Under the pieces are notes generated by a model. It was given only the letters and a program-made list of their open reading frames with translations, did not search any database and was not told the origin of the DNA. The translations under genes were made by a program, and so were the position numbers. Below are positions 9,051-18,397 of a stretch of 64,000 nt of DNA, in pieces. Every line of letters begins with the position of its first letter. Within the stretch, counting starts at the first letter, position 1. Source of the stretch: Bdellovibrionales bacterium RIFCSPHIGHO2_01_FULL_40_29 (GTDB lineage Bacteria; Bdellovibrionota; Bdellovibrionia; Bdellovibrionales; Bdellovibrionaceae); NCBI GenBank assembly GCA_001771815.1, contig MEPU01000007.1, positions 124,001-188,000 on the forward strand, written 5' to 3'.

Positions 9051-12000
9051 TTGAGAATTAAAAAATTAGAACTGATTGGTTTTAAATCTTTTAAAGATAA
9101 AACAGTTATTCATTTTGATGCAGGAATCACGGGAATTGTTGGACCGAATGGTTGTGGAAAATCCAATATCGTTGATGCCTTGATGTGGGTAATGGGAGAT
9201 CAGTCAGCTAAAGATTTGCGAGCGTCAGCGATGACGGATGTGATCTTTGCGGGCGCAGAAAATTATGCGCCATTGGGTTTGTGTGAAGTTTCATTAACAC
9301 TTGAAAATGATGGTGGCCCATTTCCCGTAAAGTATTTGAAACATTCTGAAATTATGGTGACTCGCCGATTGCACCGTAATGGTGAAGGCGAGTATTTTAT
9401 CAACAAAGAAGTCGCGCGTTTAAAAGATGTCCAAGAGATTTTCATGGACACGGGCGCAGGTTCAAAAGGATTCTCGATTATAGCGCAGGGGATGATTGGA
9501 AAAATCATCACAGCAAAACCAGAAGACCGCCGCATGTTGATCGAAGAGGCCGCTGGAATTACAAAATTTAAAGCTCGTAAAAAAGAATCTCAAAGAAAAT
9601 TGATTTCAACAGATCAGAACTTGGTTCGATTACAAGATATCATCGGTGAATTAAAACGCCAGATCGATTCATTGCAGCGCCAAGCACAGCGGGCAGAACG
9701 GTACCGCACGATAAAGAATCAAATCGAAGATTTAGAACTTTGGTTATCCACTTTACAGTTTGTGGACTTGAAAAAAACAGCTGACGAAGCTCAGCGTATT
9801 TTTGACGATGCACAAAGCATCGAAATGGGGAGCGAATCTTCTTTGGCGACCATGCAATCAGAACTAGAGACTTTAAAGTTATCTATTCTAGAGCAAGAAA
9901 AAGCTGTCGAGACCAAGCAAAATGATTTTTTTAATTTTCAGAGTTCAGTTCAGAAAAAAGAAATGGAAATTCAAGAATTGCGATTTGAGCTAGAACAAGC
10001 CAAGCGCAATGAGCAAATGACTGGAAATATTCTGAATGAGCAAAAGGCTCGTCATGAGCTTTTATCACGTGATTTGACAGCTCTCATTGAGCAAGAGGAT
10101 ATTTTAAAAACAGAATCCGAAGAATTGACTTTAGAGTCAGCTCAAAAGTCAGAAGCTTTCTCAACGTCGCAAGTGCGCTATTCAACAATTGATGATGAAT
10201 TAACTATTAAACGTCGTGAGCAAATTGCTTTGGGCCAAACAGAATCATCTTTGGATGCACGAGTCCAATCTTTAACGACTCAAAAGACAGATTTAGAATC
10301 CACAATTGCTGACGAAGAGGTGACTCTCAGCGAACTTCGCGAGAAGCATCACGAGTTTGAAACACGTCGTCGCAAAGTTGCTACCACTTTGGACCAAGAG
10401 CGCCAATTGCATTTGGATTTATCAAATGATGCAGAATCATTTGAAGTGAATAAAAAAGTATTAACAGAGTCCTTGCAGCGTAAGCAAATCGAAGTGCAGG
10501 AATTCAAAGACAATTTAAATGAGACAGCATCTCGTTTGTACGGTTTAGAAAATCTTCATGCAAATTTTGAAGGTTTTGAAGAGGGCGTTAAGCAAGTGAT
10601 GCTTTGGAGCAAAGCAAAAACGGCGCAAATGCATGCCGATGGAACTGTGAGCGAGTTTTTTAAACCAGTCGCTGAAGCCATCGAGGTTCCTGCTGATTAT
10701 GAAATTGCAATGGAAGCCGCTCTGGGATCGAAATTACAGATGCTTTTATCTGACAAATCAGAACAGGCTGTTGAAGCTGTTGATTATTTAAAAGAGCAAA
10801 AATCAGGACGATCAAGTTTTTATTCCAACGATGAGCATTTTGAAAAATCATTGCAAGGCAATCCAAAGGCAGAGCCGGGTGTTCATGGTTTATTAAAAGA
10901 TTTAGTCACTTATCAACCTGAATACGCAACCAAGGTGGCTGAAATTTTGGATGGCGTGGCGATTGTTGATTCAATTCGCACGGCATTAACATTGCGGCCT
11001 CAGTACAAAGGATGGACATTCGTTACAACGGATGGTGACACGCTGTCTTCTGAGGGGGTTTTGACCGGGGGATCTAAAGAATCTGCGGAGTCTGGCGTGT
11101 TGAAACGTCGTCGCGAAATCAAAGAATTATCAGACAAGAAAAATGAATGGGCTGGAAAATTAGCACTCGCAACAGCGGCATTGAAAAAAGTAGAAGAGCA
11201 ATTGGCCAATGTGCTGACGGATTTTGAGGGCGCACAAAAACGTCGTATTGAACAAGAAATCAAAGTGGCCGAACTCAGAAAAGATTTAGAACGTTCTGAA
11301 AATGAATTGTCCCAGGCGGCAACGGCCGTCGAGCGTCAAGAGCGCGAAGTGCGTCGATTGCAAGATTCGCTTGAAGTGATGAATCAAAAATTATCAGAAA
11401 TGACCACGCACTTAACAGAGACACGTACCCAGAAAGCGGAGCTGGAGCAAACTGTCGATGCTTTATTGAATGAGTATAATTCAATGAAAGATGGCTTTGA
11501 AGAGATGCAAGCCAATGTTATGGATCTGCAAGTTCGTGCGGCGACTAAGAATCAAGAATACAGTGGTATTGTTCGTCAATTGGAAATGGTTCAAAAACAA
11601 GTGAACGATCTCAATTTGCAGTTGTCACGAATGAGTGAAGAAGCAGAAGGCTATTCATCTCAGATGAGTGAAGGTCAGTACACTCTAGAGCAAGCTAAGA
11701 TTGATTTTGAAAAGATGATGGCAGATGTCGAGACAAAACGTTTAGAAATGTCTCAGTTTAAAAATCAATTTGAGATGGAAACAACTCATATTCGCGAACT
11801 CGAAACTAAAGTGATAACAACTCAACGAGAACGCAATGATCGCTTATCAAAAATGAACGAGGCTCAGTTGAAACTCGAACAGGCCAAAATGAAAGAGCAG
11901 TACTTGGTGGATCAGGTCCGCGAAAAATACATGCTGATCTTGTCAGATGTTGTTTCAAAATATGAGAATCGTGAAGGGGACCCTGCGGCTGCTGATGGCG

Positions 12001-12635
12001 AACTGAAGGACCTTCGTGAAAAATTAGCAAAAATTGGAGAAGTGAATCTTTCGGCAATTACGGAATTTTCTGAAACTCAAGAGCGCTATGCCTTTTTAAC
12101 TCAGCAGCATGCGGATTTGACCGAAGCGAAGGATCAACTTCGAAAAGTGATTGATCGCATTAATAAGATTTGTTCAAAACGTTTTAAGGATACATTTGAT
12201 CTGGTGAATGAACGATTCCAAAAAGTTTTCCCAGTCTTGTTCGGTGGCGGTGAAGCCATGCTTCAGCTCGTAGAAGATACTGAGAAGAGCGAAATGGGTA
12301 TCGAAATTATTGCGAAGCCTCCAGGTAAGAAAATGCAGAATGTCACATTGATGTCAGGTGGAGAAAAAGCCCTGACGGCCGTGGCCTTGGTATTCTCAAT
12401 TTTCTTGGTGAAACCGTCTCCGTATTGTTTGCTGGATGAGGTTGATGCACCACTGGATGATGCCAATGTTTACCGTTTCAATGACTTGGTTAAAGAAATG
12501 GCGAAACGATCCCAGATTATTGTTGTGACTCATAATAAGCACACAATGGAAGTGGCTCAAAAGCTTTACGGCGTGACCATGCAGGAACGTGGAGTTTCGA
12601 CAATGGTTTCGGTTTCATTAGCAGATATTCAATAG
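9051..12635 (+). CDS. smc: Chromosome segregation protein SMC
   Basis: 1194 residues, normal length for bacterial SMC. N-terminal ATPase half: IKKLELIGFKSFKD, then Walker A GPNGCGKSNI (about 33-42) and the Q-loop region. Two long coiled coils flank a hinge at about 505-665, with VHGLLKDLV and LSSEGVLTGGS. The C-terminal half has the ABC signature LMSGGEKALTAVAL (about 1100) and Walker B CLLDEVDAPLDDAN (about 1125). The start codon is TTG at 9051, supported by AGGGG at 9039-9043. It acts with ScpA/ScpB in condensing and segregating the chromosome; those partners are not in this window. ftsY follows after 42 bases without a terminator. Confidence 0.98.
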   Translation: MRIKKLELIGFKSFKDKTVIHFDAGITGIVGPNGCGKSNIVDALMWVMGDQSAKDLRASAMTDVIFAGAENYAPLGLCEVSLTLENDGGPFPVKYLKHSEIMVTRRLHRNGEGEYFINKEVARLKDVQEIFMDTGAGSKGFSIIAQGMIGKIITAKPEDRRMLIEEAAGITKFKARKKESQRKLISTDQNLVRLQDIIGELKRQIDSLQRQAQRAERYRTIKNQIEDLELWLSTLQFVDLKKTADEAQRIFDDAQSIEMGSESSLATMQSELETLKLSILEQEKAVETKQNDFFNFQSSVQKKEMEIQELRFELEQAKRNEQMTGNILNEQKARHELLSRDLTALIEQEDILKTESEELTLESAQKSEAFSTSQVRYSTIDDELTIKRREQIALGQTESSLDARVQSLTTQKTDLESTIADEEVTLSELREKHHEFETRRRKVATTLDQERQLHLDLSNDAESFEVNKKVLTESLQRKQIEVQEFKDNLNETASRLYGLENLHANFEGFEEGVKQVMLWSKAKTAQMHADGTVSEFFKPVAEAIEVPADYEIAMEAALGSKLQMLLSDKSEQAVEAVDYLKEQKSGRSSFYSNDEHFEKSLQGNPKAEPGVHGLLKDLVTYQPEYATKVAEILDGVAIVDSIRTALTLRPQYKGWTFVTTDGDTLSSEGVLTGGSKESAESGVLKRRREIKELSDKKNEWAGKLALATAALKKVEEQLANVLTDFEGAQKRRIEQEIKVAELRKDLERSENELSQAATAVERQEREVRRLQDSLEVMNQKLSEMTTHLTETRTQKAELEQTVDALLNEYNSMKDGFEEMQANVMDLQVRAATKNQEYSGIVRQLEMVQKQVNDLNLQLSRMSEEAEGYSSQMSEGQYTLEQAKIDFEKMMADVETKRLEMSQFKNQFEMETTHIRELETKVITTQRERNDRLSKMNEAQLKLEQAKMKEQYLVDQVREKYMLILSDVVSKYENREGDPAAADGELKDLREKLAKIGEVNLSAITEFSETQERYAFLTQQHADLTEAKDQLRKVIDRINKICSKRFKDTFDLVNERFQKVFPVLFGGGEAMLQLVEDTEKSEMGIEIIAKPPGKKMQNVTLMSGGEKALTAVALVFSIFLVKPSPYCLLDEVDAPLDDANVYRFNDLVKEMAKRSQIIVVTHNKHTMEVAQKLYGVTMQERGVSTMVSVSLADIQ

Positions 12636-12677
12636 TTTTTATACTCTACGAATAGATGTCCGATGAACGCATAGGGA

Positions 12678-13898
12678 ATGGAAACGAAAATGTCTGAATC
12701 GCACTTTGATCAAATGACGTACTTGATGGGATTTATTTTTCTTTTAGTGCTCGTGATCATTGGCACCATAGCCTTTTCAATTATCCAGAAGCGAAAACTA
12801 AAAAAAGAAACTTCGGCTTTAAAAGAAAAAGCTCCAGATGAAGCTCGGTTAGATCATTTAAAATCTGAAATTGAAAAGGGATTGCCGTATCAGAACATTA
12901 AAGTGATTGATGTTCCTGTGGCGGCACCGGCGATTGAAAAAGAAATTTCAATCGCAGAAGCCTTGGTGAATACCGAAGCCAGTTTTTTTGGTCGAATTCG
13001 AAAAGCTTTTTCAAATTCAGATAAAGCCAAAGTGATCGATGATATCGAAGAAATCTTATACACCAGTGATCTTGGTCCACAGACAGTTGAAAAACTATTG
13101 GATGTGGTCAAATCCGAACTCTCATCAAAAGAGCTCGGAGATATTTCTTCGGTGAAGCAGGCGCTCCAAAGGGAAATGACTGAAATTTTAGAACCGATCC
13201 AAGCTGGTTTTGAAGGTCATATAAAACTGCAACAACAAATTCATCAGGCGGCGACGGGGCCCACGGTGTTGATGATTGTTGGAGTTAACGGAGCGGGAAA
13301 AACAACTTCAATTGGAAAAATCACATCTCAATTGGCTCAGGATGGGCAAAAGGTTTTGGTCGCTGCTGGTGATACATTTCGAGCGGCAGCGGGGAATCAA
13401 CTTAAAATGTGGACCGACCGGGCCCAAGCAACAGCTGAGTCTGGTAAAGGTGAAGTCGAGATTTTTTGGCCAACGAATACAACAGATCCCAGTGCAGTTG
13501 CTTTTGATGCTGTTCAGAAAGCCAAAGCTCAAAATTTTGATTACGTGATTTTAGATACGGCTGGCCGCCTGCACACGCAGGTCAATTTGATGGATGAGTT
13601 AAAAAAAGTGAAGCGGGTTATGGCCAAAGTCATTGCAGAAGCTCCTCATGAAACATGGATCGTCTTGGATGCAAATTCTGGTCAAAATGCTTTGATGCAA
13701 GCCAAAGAATTTCATCAGGCCCTGACGTTAAGCGGAGTGGTGTTAACAAAAATGGATGGCACAGCAAAAGGTGGAGTGGCCTTGGGGCTTGTCGATCAAT
13801 TGCAAATACCCATTAAATTGATTGGAATTGGCGAAAAAATTACTGATCTGAGATTGTTTAAACACACCGAATACGTCAATTCTATACTGGGCTTGTAG
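12678..13898 (+). CDS. ftsY: Signal recognition particle receptor FtsY with N-terminal membrane anchor
   Basis: 406 residues. GTPase receptor that docks SRP-ribosome complexes at the membrane. A true transmembrane helix at about 14-35 (YLMGFIFLLVLVIIGTIAF) replaces the purely amphipathic A-domain anchor of E. coli FtsY. An acidic/basic linker leads into the N domain (from about 95) and G domain: GVNGAGKTTSIGKI (about 203), GDTFRAAA, DTAGRLHTQ, TKMDGTAKGG and the closing GIGEKITDLRLF. An in-frame ATG at 12690 (MSESHF) is an alternative start and would not change the domains. Probably transcribed with smc. Confidence 0.96.
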   Translation: METKMSESHFDQMTYLMGFIFLLVLVIIGTIAFSIIQKRKLKKETSALKEKAPDEARLDHLKSEIEKGLPYQNIKVIDVPVAAPAIEKEISIAEALVNTEASFFGRIRKAFSNSDKAKVIDDIEEILYTSDLGPQTVEKLLDVVKSELSSKELGDISSVKQALQREMTEILEPIQAGFEGHIKLQQQIHQAATGPTVLMIVGVNGAGKTTSIGKITSQLAQDGQKVLVAAGDTFRAAAGNQLKMWTDRAQATAESGKGEVEIFWPTNTTDPSAVAFDAVQKAKAQNFDYVILDTAGRLHTQVNLMDELKKVKRVMAKVIAEAPHETWIVLDANSGQNALMQAKEFHQALTLSGVVLTKMDGTAKGGVALGLVDQLQIPIKLIGIGEKITDLRLFKHTEYVNSILGL

Positions 13899-13902
13899 TC
13901 GA

Positions 13903-13942
13903 GGTTCCTTTTGATTTTATTAAATAAAAGAGCCTTTTTTTT
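13903..13942 (+). terminator. Intrinsic terminator after ftsY
   Basis: An imperfect GG...CC stem with an AT-rich interior (GGTTCCTTT pairing with AAAGAGCC) runs from 13903 to 13934. It is followed by eight T residues at 13935-13942, just past the ftsY stop. Confidence 0.6.
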
Positions 13943-13945
13943 GGC

Positions 13946-13975
13946 AGTGTCTTAGTTTTAGACACTCGTAGTGTC
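13946..13975. repeat. Three-arm AGTGTC repeat able to form two exclusive hairpins
   Basis: AGTGTCT at 13946-13952 pairs perfectly with AGACACT at 13960-13966. The same second arm (GACACT, 13961-13966) can instead pair with AGTGTC at 13970-13975 across a 3-base loop. The geometry suits either a double operator or an antiterminator-like switch ahead of the L,D-transpeptidase gene. Confidence 0.5.
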
Positions 13976-14019
13976 ATTTATTCATGGTTTAAGGTGGTCG
14001 CATTTTTGTAACTCTTTGT

Positions 14020-14043
14020 AATGGCTAAAAGTAAATAGCCATT
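14020..14043 (+). repeat. Hairpin abutting the L,D-transpeptidase ribosome binding site
   Basis: AATGGCTA at 14020-14027 and TAGCCATT at 14036-14043 form a perfect 8-bp stem with an 8-base loop. The stem ends two bases before the AGGAG at 14046-14050 that serves the ATG at 14058. It may control translation or mRNA stability. Confidence 0.5.
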
Positions 14044-14057
14044 TTAGGAGAACACGT

Positions 14058-16817
14058 ATGTTGTTGCCGAAGTTACCACAGACTATCGTATCCACATTTT
14101 TATCATTGGCTTTGGCTTCGCAGAGTGTGACGGCTCAAAGTATGGATGCCTCAGGGGAAATTCAGAATATAACGGCAAACAATTTATTTATCCGAGCGGG
14201 AAGTTCCTTATTTGAAACTGATGACTTGGAAAAGGTTTATGAACAGAGAAATAATTTACCAATCTGGACGTCAAATGGAAAAGCCAGTCCATTTGCTTTG
14301 AATCTGAAAGCGGCGATCTCTAAACTTACTTTAAAGCACGGACTGATTGCATCGGATTATTGGACTTCTGAATTAGAGGGATATCTTGTTCATTTGAGTC
14401 CACAAAGTGCCATGGCCTTTGAGTTGGCAGCAACCCATGCTTGGGTGACATTGGCGAGCCATCTTTCGGATGGTCGCGTGGATCCATCAACTATTGATAA
14501 TGATGTGCGATTTAATAAACGAATTTTTAATGATCACTTGGTTGTGGCTCAGTCAGTTGCTGGAACTCCAGGAATGATGGCTGATATTTTAGAAACTTTA
14601 GCTCCACAACATCGATATTACAAAGACACACTTGAGATTTTGGCACATTTGCAATTCACCAAATCAAATGGCGGATACACAGTTCTGCGGAAATCAACGA
14701 ATACCATTAAACTGGGGCAAAAAAACGCATTGGTTCCGGCTATCCGCGAGCGCGTGCAGCAGTATGGATATAATCTTGTTGGTGTTGGCGATACTTATGA
14801 TCAGGAGCTTTCCGATATTATTCAGGAAATTCAGGCAGAACATGGTTATGAAGTTAATGCGGATTTAAAATCAGATTCTGGATTTTGGAATATTATGATG
14901 GTGCCTTTGGATCAGCGGATCACTCAGACTGAAGCCACTTTAGAGAAACTTCGCTGGTTGCCAAAGCAATTGGAATCCAACATGATTTTTGTAAATACCA
15001 ATGCCACTGAAGTTCGAGTTTTTGAAAATAATCAGATTGTGAATCAATTTCGATCCATCAATGGACGTGTCCTTCGTCGAACACCAATGATGAAAACGTG
15101 GATCACGCGCGTGATCTTTAATCCCCGTTGGACGGCAACAGATAGCATTGTTTTGCAGGATAAGCTTCCAGCGATTCAGAAAAATCCAAGATACTTAGAG
15201 ACCGTTCGAATGAAAATGTATTCTCGTAAAGATAAAACTTTGGTTGATCCAACAACATTGGATTGGAATCGTGATGGTCACGGAATTGCGCGTCGTCATG
15301 TTTTTGTGATGGATCCAGGTCCAAAAAATGCTTTGGGAACATTTAAGTTTCCATTGGTTCCAGATCCAACCAAGCCCACAGTTTCCAATACAGATGATAT
15401 CTTTATGCATTACACGGATGATCCAGAATTTTTCAAGCGTCCTCTCGCGCGTCATCTGAGTTCGGGTTGTATCCGTTTAGAACAGGCGCAGTGGTTGGCA
15501 GGTTATTTACTGAAGAATGTTCCTGGCTATGATGAGGCTTCTATTCAAAGTTTAATTGCTAAGGGTATTCCTGGTGAGGTTTTTCAAACGGATAAATCTG
15601 TGATGTTGCCAGAATCAGATTATCGCGCTGTTTATACGGTGCCATTGACAGTCGAAAAAACAAAATCAGGTCATGCGCGCTTTATGAAAGATGCTTATTT
15701 GCATGATCGTCGAATCGTTGCAGCAGTTATGGCGGCGAATCTTCGTCAGTCGAGAAAAAGTAAAAACGAATCTATCGCATCAACTTCGGTCACCACAGGT
15801 TTAAAAGTGATTGGTCAAGCCGGTTCGACTCAGCAATTTGCTGAAGTTGTTGCGATTCGTTGTGATGAACCTCGTTTTGGAGTTAACCCTCGAACGCAAA
15901 TGCGCACCATCAATCGACTTTGTGATCAGCCGGTAACTTTCTCATTAAATAGGAATCAGTCATTACCTGCAGGAAAGTATATTGTGGCCTTTGAAAATAC
16001 GATTCATCCAGGGTTTGTGGATGTGATTGAGGGTCGAGTGGCAACAATTCAGCTTCAAAAAATTTCTATTCCCCCATCTTTTGCACAAGATAAAGCCGTA
16101 AAAATTTACCGCGATTTTTCATCTCAGGTTGAGCAGAAGAAAGTATTATTTGAAAAATTTTATTATGGAAAAAATATTTTCCGTCAAGCGGTTCGCAAAT
16201 TTGGTGATTTTTACTTGGCCGGAATGACGGATATCGATGCGGCACCGCAGGCCAACTTTTCTTATTGTTCGGAGAACAGAATTGATCAACTGCGTTTGGT
16301 TTCAAATATCCGCGAACATGCTAAGTTTGTTTGTGAGTCTTTCAACCGAGCTCGGACAATGATGGATTACGCAGATCTTTATAAGTTTGCAAATAATGGA
16401 ACTTTCCAAGAGGCCGCTGCCGATTATCCAGGTGATATTATTCCGAAGCGTCATTATCGGTATTTAGTGGGCACGCCGATGATGGCGACAGATTTCGTGG
16501 CGGTGATGCCGGGAGTTTACCGCATTGAGGGGGAAACAGGACGTCAAAACATGCGGGCAACAACAACTGCATTAACAGAAACGTATGGCGATTTGACCCG
16601 TACATTTGGCAATTCGAAGAGTCATGGCGAAGTGGATGATATTGATCTCGAGACGACTGTTGATTCTGGAGCGATCTCAACAGGTCGTTGTGGTGAGGCC
16701 TCAGTTTGGCGTACTGAAAAACGATCTTATTGCACGCATGATGGATTAGACGGATGCTCCCGAGCTTTGGCCCAGCAATGTGAAGAAATGAAACTGGATT
16801 TGCGATTTAGAAAGTAA
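14058..16817 (+). CDS. Large secreted L,D-transpeptidase (YcbB-type) with long C-terminal extension
   Basis: 919 residues. Signal peptide (about 1-27, ending SVTAQS). A YcbB-type scaffold region follows (YEQRNNLPIWTSNGKASPFA, KHGLIASDYW), with a peptidoglycan-binding-like stretch near 230-270. The YkuD catalytic domain is at about 305-490, with the conserved histidine in IFMHYTDDPEFF and the nucleophile cysteine in RHLSSGCIRLEQA (about 467). Such enzymes make 3-3 cross-links or exchange D-amino acids in peptidoglycan in the periplasm. About 390 further residues follow the catalytic domain, much longer than usual, with several cysteines (RCDEPRF, LCDQPV, YCSEN, RCGEAS, YCTHDGLDGC) likely forming disulfides. 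In predators related enzymes modify the prey wall; that role here is inference. AGGAG precedes the ATG. Confidence 0.9.
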   Translation: MLLPKLPQTIVSTFLSLALASQSVTAQSMDASGEIQNITANNLFIRAGSSLFETDDLEKVYEQRNNLPIWTSNGKASPFALNLKAAISKLTLKHGLIASDYWTSELEGYLVHLSPQSAMAFELAATHAWVTLASHLSDGRVDPSTIDNDVRFNKRIFNDHLVVAQSVAGTPGMMADILETLAPQHRYYKDTLEILAHLQFTKSNGGYTVLRKSTNTIKLGQKNALVPAIRERVQQYGYNLVGVGDTYDQELSDIIQEIQAEHGYEVNADLKSDSGFWNIMMVPLDQRITQTEATLEKLRWLPKQLESNMIFVNTNATEVRVFENNQIVNQFRSINGRVLRRTPMMKTWITRVIFNPRWTATDSIVLQDKLPAIQKNPRYLETVRMKMYSRKDKTLVDPTTLDWNRDGHGIARRHVFVMDPGPKNALGTFKFPLVPDPTKPTVSNTDDIFMHYTDDPEFFKRPLARHLSSGCIRLEQAQWLAGYLLKNVPGYDEASIQSLIAKGIPGEVFQTDKSVMLPESDYRAVYTVPLTVEKTKSGHARFMKDAYLHDRRIVAAVMAANLRQSRKSKNESIASTSVTTGLKVIGQAGSTQQFAEVVAIRCDEPRFGVNPRTQMRTINRLCDQPVTFSLNRNQSLPAGKYIVAFENTIHPGFVDVIEGRVATIQLQKISIPPSFAQDKAVKIYRDFSSQVEQKKVLFEKFYYGKNIFRQAVRKFGDFYLAGMTDIDAAPQANFSYCSENRIDQLRLVSNIREHAKFVCESFNRARTMMDYADLYKFANNGTFQEAAADYPGDIIPKRHYRYLVGTPMMATDFVAVMPGVYRIEGETGRQNMRATTTALTETYGDLTRTFGNSKSHGEVDDIDLETTVDSGAISTGRCGEASVWRTEKRSYCTHDGLDGCSRALAQQCEEMKLDLRFRK

Positions 16818-16829
16818 TAAGCTTAAGTC

Positions 16830-17369
16830 ATGCAAACAATGATGCTTTTATTTTTAGCTGGTCTTCTGTGGTTTCATACGGCTTTGGCAGCGATCACACC
16901 TTTTCAAAAAAATATCTCAGCTTGTTTGAAAAACCAGGTTGATGTTGTGGGTATTAAAAATCTGGATGGTTTGTATCGGGTCTTGGAAAAAAAATTTCCT
17001 TTAAGAACAACTGAAATTCTGTACCGCGAGGTTCTATTTAAAAAGCATTCAAACCTGCAAAAACTCAAATTTGAGAATGGCAAATTGGCTCTATATAAAG
17101 TGCTCGAGGACAAATCATTAAAGCTTATGAATAATGACGTGCGTCAAAAAGGTTTAACCGAAGAGTCTTCTATCAATGATCTGCTTGTTGGTGCTGATAT
17201 CCAGGAGGACTGGCTGAAAGCGCGTGAGATACGTTCGGGTCAAAGTGTGCTGCAGTACAGCCGACAGCATGGTAAAATGACAGCCCTGAGTTTCAAAAAA
17301 ATTGGAGCAAAAGAGACTTTAGAGTGTTCACTTATTGAACTATCCGATATTTGTTTGTGCCGCCGTTAA
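16830..17369 (+). CDS. Small secreted protein of unknown function
   Basis: 179 residues with a signal peptide (MQTMMLLFLAGLLWFHTALA, cleavage near 21). The mature part is basic with few recognisable features. Cysteines are in SACLKNQ, LECSLI and the terminal CLCRR. It starts 12 bases after the L,D-transpeptidase stop and is almost certainly co-transcribed with it, so it may act in the same envelope process. No family recognised. Confidence 0.75.
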   Translation: MQTMMLLFLAGLLWFHTALAAITPFQKNISACLKNQVDVVGIKNLDGLYRVLEKKFPLRTTEILYREVLFKKHSNLQKLKFENGKLALYKVLEDKSLKLMNNDVRQKGLTEESSINDLLVGADIQEDWLKAREIRSGQSVLQYSRQHGKMTALSFKKIGAKETLECSLIELSDICLCRR

Positions 17370-17376
17370 AAGATGC

Positions 17377-17404
17377 TTGCCAGGCTTTTCCTACTGTCTA
17401 TACT
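17377..17404 (+). promoter_or_regulatory. Sigma70-type promoter for the zapA operon
   Basis: TTGCCA at 17377-17382 and TATACT at 17399-17404 are 16 bases apart, about 60 bases before the zapA ATG. A good match in a short gap. Confidence 0.55.
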
Positions 17405-17465
17405 ATTTATGTAAGTTATTGTTAACTTTGGATTTTTTAAAGAAGTTATAGGAACAAAGACAGTC

Positions 17466-17789
17466 ATGGCTGAAACACACAAGGCACAAAAAAAACAAAC
17501 CTTCGATTTTAAGATAGCCGGTGTTTCATACAAAATTAAAACATCTCACGATGAAAATACAGTTAATGAACTGGTTGAGTTTGTTAACAAAAAAGTGACT
17601 GAAGCAATGTCCGCTACAAAAAACTCATCTTTTCAGAACGCCGCCGTACTGGCAGCGCTTAATATCGCTGAAGAGATGATTCTTCTCAAAAAACGAGCTG
17701 GGGCTGAATTAGATAAATTGGAAGCGAAAGCTTTAAAAATGGCCCATGAACTCGAAAATTCCAAAGCAAGCAAAGTGAACTGGAACTAA
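17466..17789 (+). CDS. zapA: Cell division protein ZapA
   Basis: 107 residues, standard ZapA length. N-terminal globular part FDFKIAGVSYKIKTSHDE...VNELVEFVNKKVTEAM, the hallmark ILVNLAEE-like segment here as AALNIAEEMILLKKRAG, then a C-terminal coiled coil. ZapA tetramers bundle FtsZ filaments at midcell. It is first in a run with the 5-formyl-THF cyclo-ligase, rny, tyrS and a ferredoxin; the zapA/cyclo-ligase neighbourhood is common in proteobacteria. The 32-base gap to the next gene leaves no room for the 6S RNA often found at this spot. Confidence 0.92.
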   Translation: MAETHKAQKKQTFDFKIAGVSYKIKTSHDENTVNELVEFVNKKVTEAMSATKNSSFQNAAVLAALNIAEEMILLKKRAGAELDKLEAKALKMAHELENSKASKVNWN

Positions 17790-17821
17790 TCCAGTCGCGG
17801 CTTATTAAATTTGGAGTTAGT

Positions 17822-18397
17822 TTGCAATCGGTATCGAGTATAAATCTTAATAAAATGGAAATGCGTCGTGCTGTTGCTCATGATCTAAAGCAGCTTACGC
17901 AGTCTGAGCGTCTGCAAAAATCAACTCGTATTCAACAGAAGCTACAGCAAGTGCTGGTTCAAAAATCGGGTATTTGGGCCTCATTTATCCCGCTAGCCTC
18001 AGAACCTCAATTGGATTGGAGATTAGTATCCTCTGCGATTCAGTGGTGTTTTCCATTGATTCAGGAAAATCAGTTGGTCTTTAAAGGCTCAGTCAGTTTA
18101 TTTCAAAAAAACACATTGGGATTTCTGGAGCCGAGTGATGGGGAAATTATCCCTCTGAGTGCTATTCAGGGTTTGATTATTCCAGGGTTGGCTTTTGATC
18201 GTCAGGGGATTCGCCTGGGTCGCGGCCAGGGATATTATGATCGTACATTAAAAAATTATAAGGGCTCTACCGTTGGAGTCTGTTTTCATACGGCATTAAA
18301 AGATTTTGTTCCTCACGAAGAGCATGATCTGAAATGCCAACTCATTTTAACAGAAGAAACTTCTGTAGCAGTTGAAGGGATCACATCATGGAATTAG
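17822..18397 (+). CDS. 5-formyltetrahydrofolate cyclo-ligase
   Basis: 191 residues. Converts 5-formyl-THF to 5,10-methenyl-THF with ATP. Conserved features include RIQQKLQQVL, IIPGLAFDRQGIRLGRGQGYYDRTL (the folate/ATP motif, with the GRGQGYYD signature) and VGVCFHTALKDFVPHEEHDLK. The start is TTG at 17822, supported by GGAG at 17812-17815; an ATG eleven codons later lacks as good a site. The last 10 bases overlap the rny start, indicating translational coupling. Confidence 0.93.
   Translation: MQSVSSINLNKMEMRRAVAHDLKQLTQSERLQKSTRIQQKLQQVLVQKSGIWASFIPLASEPQLDWRLVSSAIQWCFPLIQENQLVFKGSVSLFQKNTLGFLEPSDGEIIPLSAIQGLIIPGLAFDRQGIRLGRGQGYYDRTLKNYKGSTVGVCFHTALKDFVPHEEHDLKCQLILTEETSVAVEGITSWN

Noticed and set aside
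17790-17821. 6S RNA between zapA and the cyclo-ligase gene
   Set aside because: Only 32 bases separate the genes.
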